DNA of 18,231 bases from JANQIV01 sp050117315. GTDB taxonomy: Bacteria; Bacteroidota; Ignavibacteria; Ignavibacteriales; Melioribacteraceae. Below are positions 16,278 through 18,231 of the stretch, piece by piece; positions within the stretch are counted from its first letter, which is position 1; each line of letters starts with the position of its first letter. Made by a program: the position numbers and the translations under genes. A model generated the notes under the pieces. The model ran no database searches. It worked only from the letters and a program-made list of their open reading frames with translations, and was not told the origin of the DNA. The stretch spans positions 1 through 18,231 of the forward strand of contig JASFMY010000134.1 in assembly GCA_050117315.1 (NCBI GenBank), written 5' to 3'.

Positions 16278-17600
16278 TTAAATATATGAATTGATTATAT
16301 TTTCAATCATTTCCTGTCTGCCGCTTTGAGGCACTGGTGCAGGATTATTAAGTATCCATTTTTCCAAATCTTCAAGATTAGATTTGCCCGACATTATTTC
16401 AGCACCGATACCTGAGTTAAAACTGCTGTACCTTTCTTCTATGATGTTACTTAGTACTTTATCTTCAATAATTTTGTTTGCGATTAAAAGGCCGCGTGCA
16501 AAAGTATCCATACCGCCTATATGTGCATAAAATAAGTCGGTCGGGTCAATCGAACTTCTTCTTAACTTAGCATCGAAATTTAAACCGCCGCTACCGAGAC
16601 CATTTTGTTTTAGTATTACAATCATCGCATAAGTTGTACTATAAATATCGGTAGGGAATTGGTCTGTATCCCAGCCAAGGAGCATATCACCACGGTTGGC
16701 ATCAACACTGCCTAATTTTCCTGCAGAAGACGCGACTGTTAACTCGTGTTCAAAAGAATGTCCGGCAAGTGTTGCATGATTGGCTTCGATATTTAACTTG
16801 AAATGATCTATTAAATCATATTGTTTCAGGAAATTCAATGTTGTTGCAGCATCAAAGTCATATTGATGCTTTGAAGGCTCGGCAGGTTTCGGTTCAATAA
16901 GGAATTGTCCTTTGAATCCAATTTTGTTCTTATAATCAACAGCCATTTGAAAGAAACGTGCCATTTGATCCTGTTCATGTTTAATGTCCGTATTTAGGAG
17001 GGATTCATAACCTTCGCGTCCGCCCCAAAAGACATAGTTTTCACCGCCGAGCTCCATAGTAGCGTCTATAGCATTTTTAATTTGAGCCGCAGCAAAAGCC
17101 ATAATATGGGCATTAGGATTTGTACCTGCTCCTGAAGTATAAATAGGGTTCCCGAATAGATTTGCAGTACCCCATAAGAGTTTAACCCCTGTATCTTTCT
17201 GTAGTTCTTTTGCCATATTAACAATTATTTCAAGGTTTTTGCTTGTTTCGGCAAATGTTGGACCCTCTGGGGCGATATCACGGTCATGGAAACAATAATA
17301 TTCAACGCCTAGTTTTTGAAAAAATTCAAACGCAGCTTCTAAGGTATTTTTTGCTTTATCCGGCGGGTTAGCTGATTGGTGCCACTCTCTTTTAAAACTC
17401 GGACTACCGATACTAAATATGTCCGAACCAGTCCCCATAAATGTATGCCAAAATGAAACAGCAAAACGTAAATGTTCAGACATTGTTTTGTCGCCAACTT
17501 TTTGATCTTTATTATAGTATTTAAATGCTAATGGGTTTTGGGAATCTTTGCCTTCATAAGGAATTTGCTTTTCGATGTTTGGAAAATACTTATTTAACAT
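16278..17600 (-). CDS. xylA: Xylose isomerase (class II type)
   Basis: 440 residues, the length of class II enzymes with the extra N-terminal stretch. It interconverts D-xylose and D-xylulose with two divalent metal ions in the cytoplasm. The active-site set is complete: CFHDRD (His105, Asp108), VFWGGREGYE (190-199), metal ligands Glu236 (LIEPKP), Glu272 and His275 (LNIEANHATLAGHSFEHE), Asp300 (GSVDANRGD), Asp311/Asp313 (WDTDQFPTD) and Asp343. There is no signal peptide. It is the first gene after a strong predicted promoter/operator and precedes GH3, so it heads the operon. Its ATG at 17600 has only a weak GAG-type ribosome site. No xylulokinase lies next to it, so that step must be encoded elsewhere or beyond the window. 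Confidence 0.97.
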   Translation of the reverse strand: MLNKYFPNIEKQIPYEGKDSQNPLAFKYYNKDQKVGDKTMSEHLRFAVSFWHTFMGTGSDIFSIGSPSFKREWHQSANPPDKAKNTLEAAFEFFQKLGVEYYCFHDRDIAPEGPTFAETSKNLEIIVNMAKELQKDTGVKLLWGTANLFGNPIYTSGAGTNPNAHIMAFAAAQIKNAIDATMELGGENYVFWGGREGYESLLNTDIKHEQDQMARFFQMAVDYKNKIGFKGQFLIEPKPAEPSKHQYDFDAATTLNFLKQYDLIDHFKLNIEANHATLAGHSFEHELTVASSAGKLGSVDANRGDMLLGWDTDQFPTDIYSTTYAMIVILKQNGLGSGGLNFDAKLRRSSIDPTDLFYAHIGGMDTFARGLLIANKIIEDKVLSNIIEERYSSFNSGIGAEIMSGKSNLEDLEKWILNNPAPVPQSGRQEMIENIINSYI

Positions 17601-17696
17601 ATGCTCTCTGTATTTGTTGTTAGTAAAAGTTGATTATTTTTGTCTTAGGTAGCCTAATATTTTGGTTGAATATGATATTCAATTCCTTTGTTATTT
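17601..17696 (-). promoter_or_regulatory. xylA leader with two small dyads
   Basis: Between the predicted start of transcription and the xylA ATG there are TTAGG-TAG-CCTAA (17645-17657) and TTGAATAT-G-ATATTCAA (17666-17682). Their arms are perfect but short (5 and 8 pairs). They may be extra regulator sites or mRNA structure; I see no known riboswitch pattern. Confidence 0.3.
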
Positions 17697-17722
17697 ATCA
17701 GTTCAAACAAAATTGAACCGAT
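17697..17722. promoter_or_regulatory. Candidate operator at the xylA transcription start
   Basis: ATCAGTTCAA-N6-TTGAACCGAT: two 10-base arms with one mismatch around a 6-base centre. It begins 3 bases after the -10 box and covers the expected +1, a position typical of repressor sites. No copy was found upstream of the other genes of the window. Its regulator is unknown; a xylose-responsive repressor is inferred from the gene it controls. Confidence 0.6.
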
Positions 17723-17725
17723 TTA

Positions 17726-17754
17726 ATAATATAAATAATTGACCTAAATGTCAA
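17726..17754 (-). promoter_or_regulatory. Sigma-70-type promoter for xylA operon
   Basis: On the minus strand, a perfect -35 TTGACA (17749-17754), a 17-base spacer and -10 TATTAT (17726-17731, 5 of 6 consensus). Expected transcription start is about 17719. The -35 lies in a TTGAC-N6-GTCAA dyad (17739-17754), possibly a second protein site. Confidence 0.75.
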
Positions 17755-18016
17755 CAAAAATTCTTTTTGAAAATGTTTATGCTGGTGTTTTCAAACGATG
17801 AGAAAGTATTGTTTGCCCCAAAAGGATGTTTAGAGTTTAATGAAATGATATTTTAGTTCTCAATATATCACATTTCGACTATTATGATTTTGTATTTATT
17901 GGTCACAGAAAGAGTAAAAACTAAGCACTTCAGTGCAAGTCGCTTAAGCTTCTAAAAATTATTAACTTTATGTATGAGTTATCAAAGAAGCAGCGGAGAT
18001 ACAGTATCAAGATTAA
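17755..18016. other. Upstream stretch with no gene recognised
   Basis: About 260 AT-rich bases with stops in all frames and no ORF of note. One loose dyad, TTTGAAAA-N14-TTTTCAAA (17766-17795), lies just upstream of the xylA -35 and could be an activator site or chance. I see no tRNA or other RNA gene. Confidence 0.4.
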
Positions 18017-18168
18017 CAGCTCATATATACACAAGCCAAATAGGTTTTGGGATTTAGTTTTTATTTAGAACTCACCTAAATCCTCCCCGCCTTCCAAAGT
18101 CTCCTACGGCGGGGAGGACTTTATGGCAAAATCCCAAAACCAATTTGCAACAAGTATACTATGAGCCG
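18017..18168. repeat. ~150-base nested inverted repeat (REP/MITE-like)
   Basis: The outer arms pair over about 40 bases: GCTCATA-TATAC (18019-18030) with GTATA-CTATGAGC (18154-18166, one extra base), then after a 6-base mismatch CAAATAGGTTTTGGGATTT (18037-18055) with AAATCCCAAAACCAATTTG (18129-18147), 18 of 19 paired. Inside is a perfect 11-pair GC-rich hairpin, TCCTCCCCGCC (18081-18091) and GGCGGGGAGGA (18108-18118), loop 16. This looks like a small non-coding palindromic element or the remains of a mobile element; no transposase is seen and target duplication is not evident. Confidence 0.65.
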
Positions 18169-18231
18169 TAAGAAGGCGGGCAATCTCAGCACAGAAATAA
18201 CTCCGCTTGCCAAAAGACCGACAGGTTCGTG

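Noticed and set aside
18017..18168. Integron attC site
   Set aside because: The size and imperfect symmetry are suggestive, but the required RYYYAAC and GTTRRRY end motifs are not present.
18161..18231. Plus-strand ORF from ATG 18161 open to the window edge (MSRKKAGNLS...)
   Set aside because: Only 23 codons are visible, the ATG is inside the right arm of the inverted repeat, there is no ribosome site, and I do not recognise the sequence. It could be real but cannot be supported.
18121..18231. Minus-strand reading frame entering from the right edge and ending at 18121 (…FGILP)
   Set aside because: It runs through the inverted repeat and shows no family feature; probably a chance open frame.

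Overview
The window is a hemicellulose (xylan-type) utilisation locus from a bacterium that looks like a member of the Ignavibacteria or a close relative in the Bacteroidota/Chlorobi group. The evidence is AT-rich DNA, type IX secretion (T9SS) C-terminal sorting tails of the 'NYPNPFNP' kind on two proteins, and purine-rich Shine-Dalgarno sites. The phylum is inferred from these protein signatures, not from a marker gene.

All nine recognisable genes lie on the minus strand, so the locus reads from right to left. From the right: about 630 bases without a gene, holding a ~150-base nested inverted repeat and then a good sigma-70 promoter with a 26-base dyad at the expected transcription start. 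Next come xylose isomerase (xylA), a GH3 beta-xylosidase without a signal peptide, a GPH-family sugar:cation symporter and a modular secreted GH10 xylanase with three putative carbohydrate-binding modules and a T9SS tail. After two tandem hairpins there is a tight three-gene set of exported exo-enzymes: GH35-type beta-galactosidase, GH95 alpha-L-fucosidase/galactosidase and GH51 alpha-L-arabinofuranosidase. After a 30-base perfect palindrome come a T9SS-tailed protein with 13 Asp-box repeats and a CE1-type esterase cut by the left window edge.

Inferred division of labour: GH10 acts outside the cell or on its surface. The esterase, GH51, GH95 and GH35 enzymes (signal peptide; no sorting tail in the three complete ones) strip acyl, arabinosyl, L-fucosyl/L-galactosyl and galactosyl decorations in the periplasm. 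The symporter takes up short xylo-oligosaccharides or xylose, GH3 releases xylose in the cytoplasm, and XylA makes D-xylulose. No xylulokinase, SusC/SusD pair, TonB receptor, regulator, glucuronidase or alpha-xylosidase is present here. I found no tRNA, rRNA, CRISPR array or transposase gene.

The most interesting items are the candidate xylA operator, the nested inverted repeat at the right edge, the active-site threonine that points GH95 toward L-galactose, and the uncharacterised Asp-box propeller protein.
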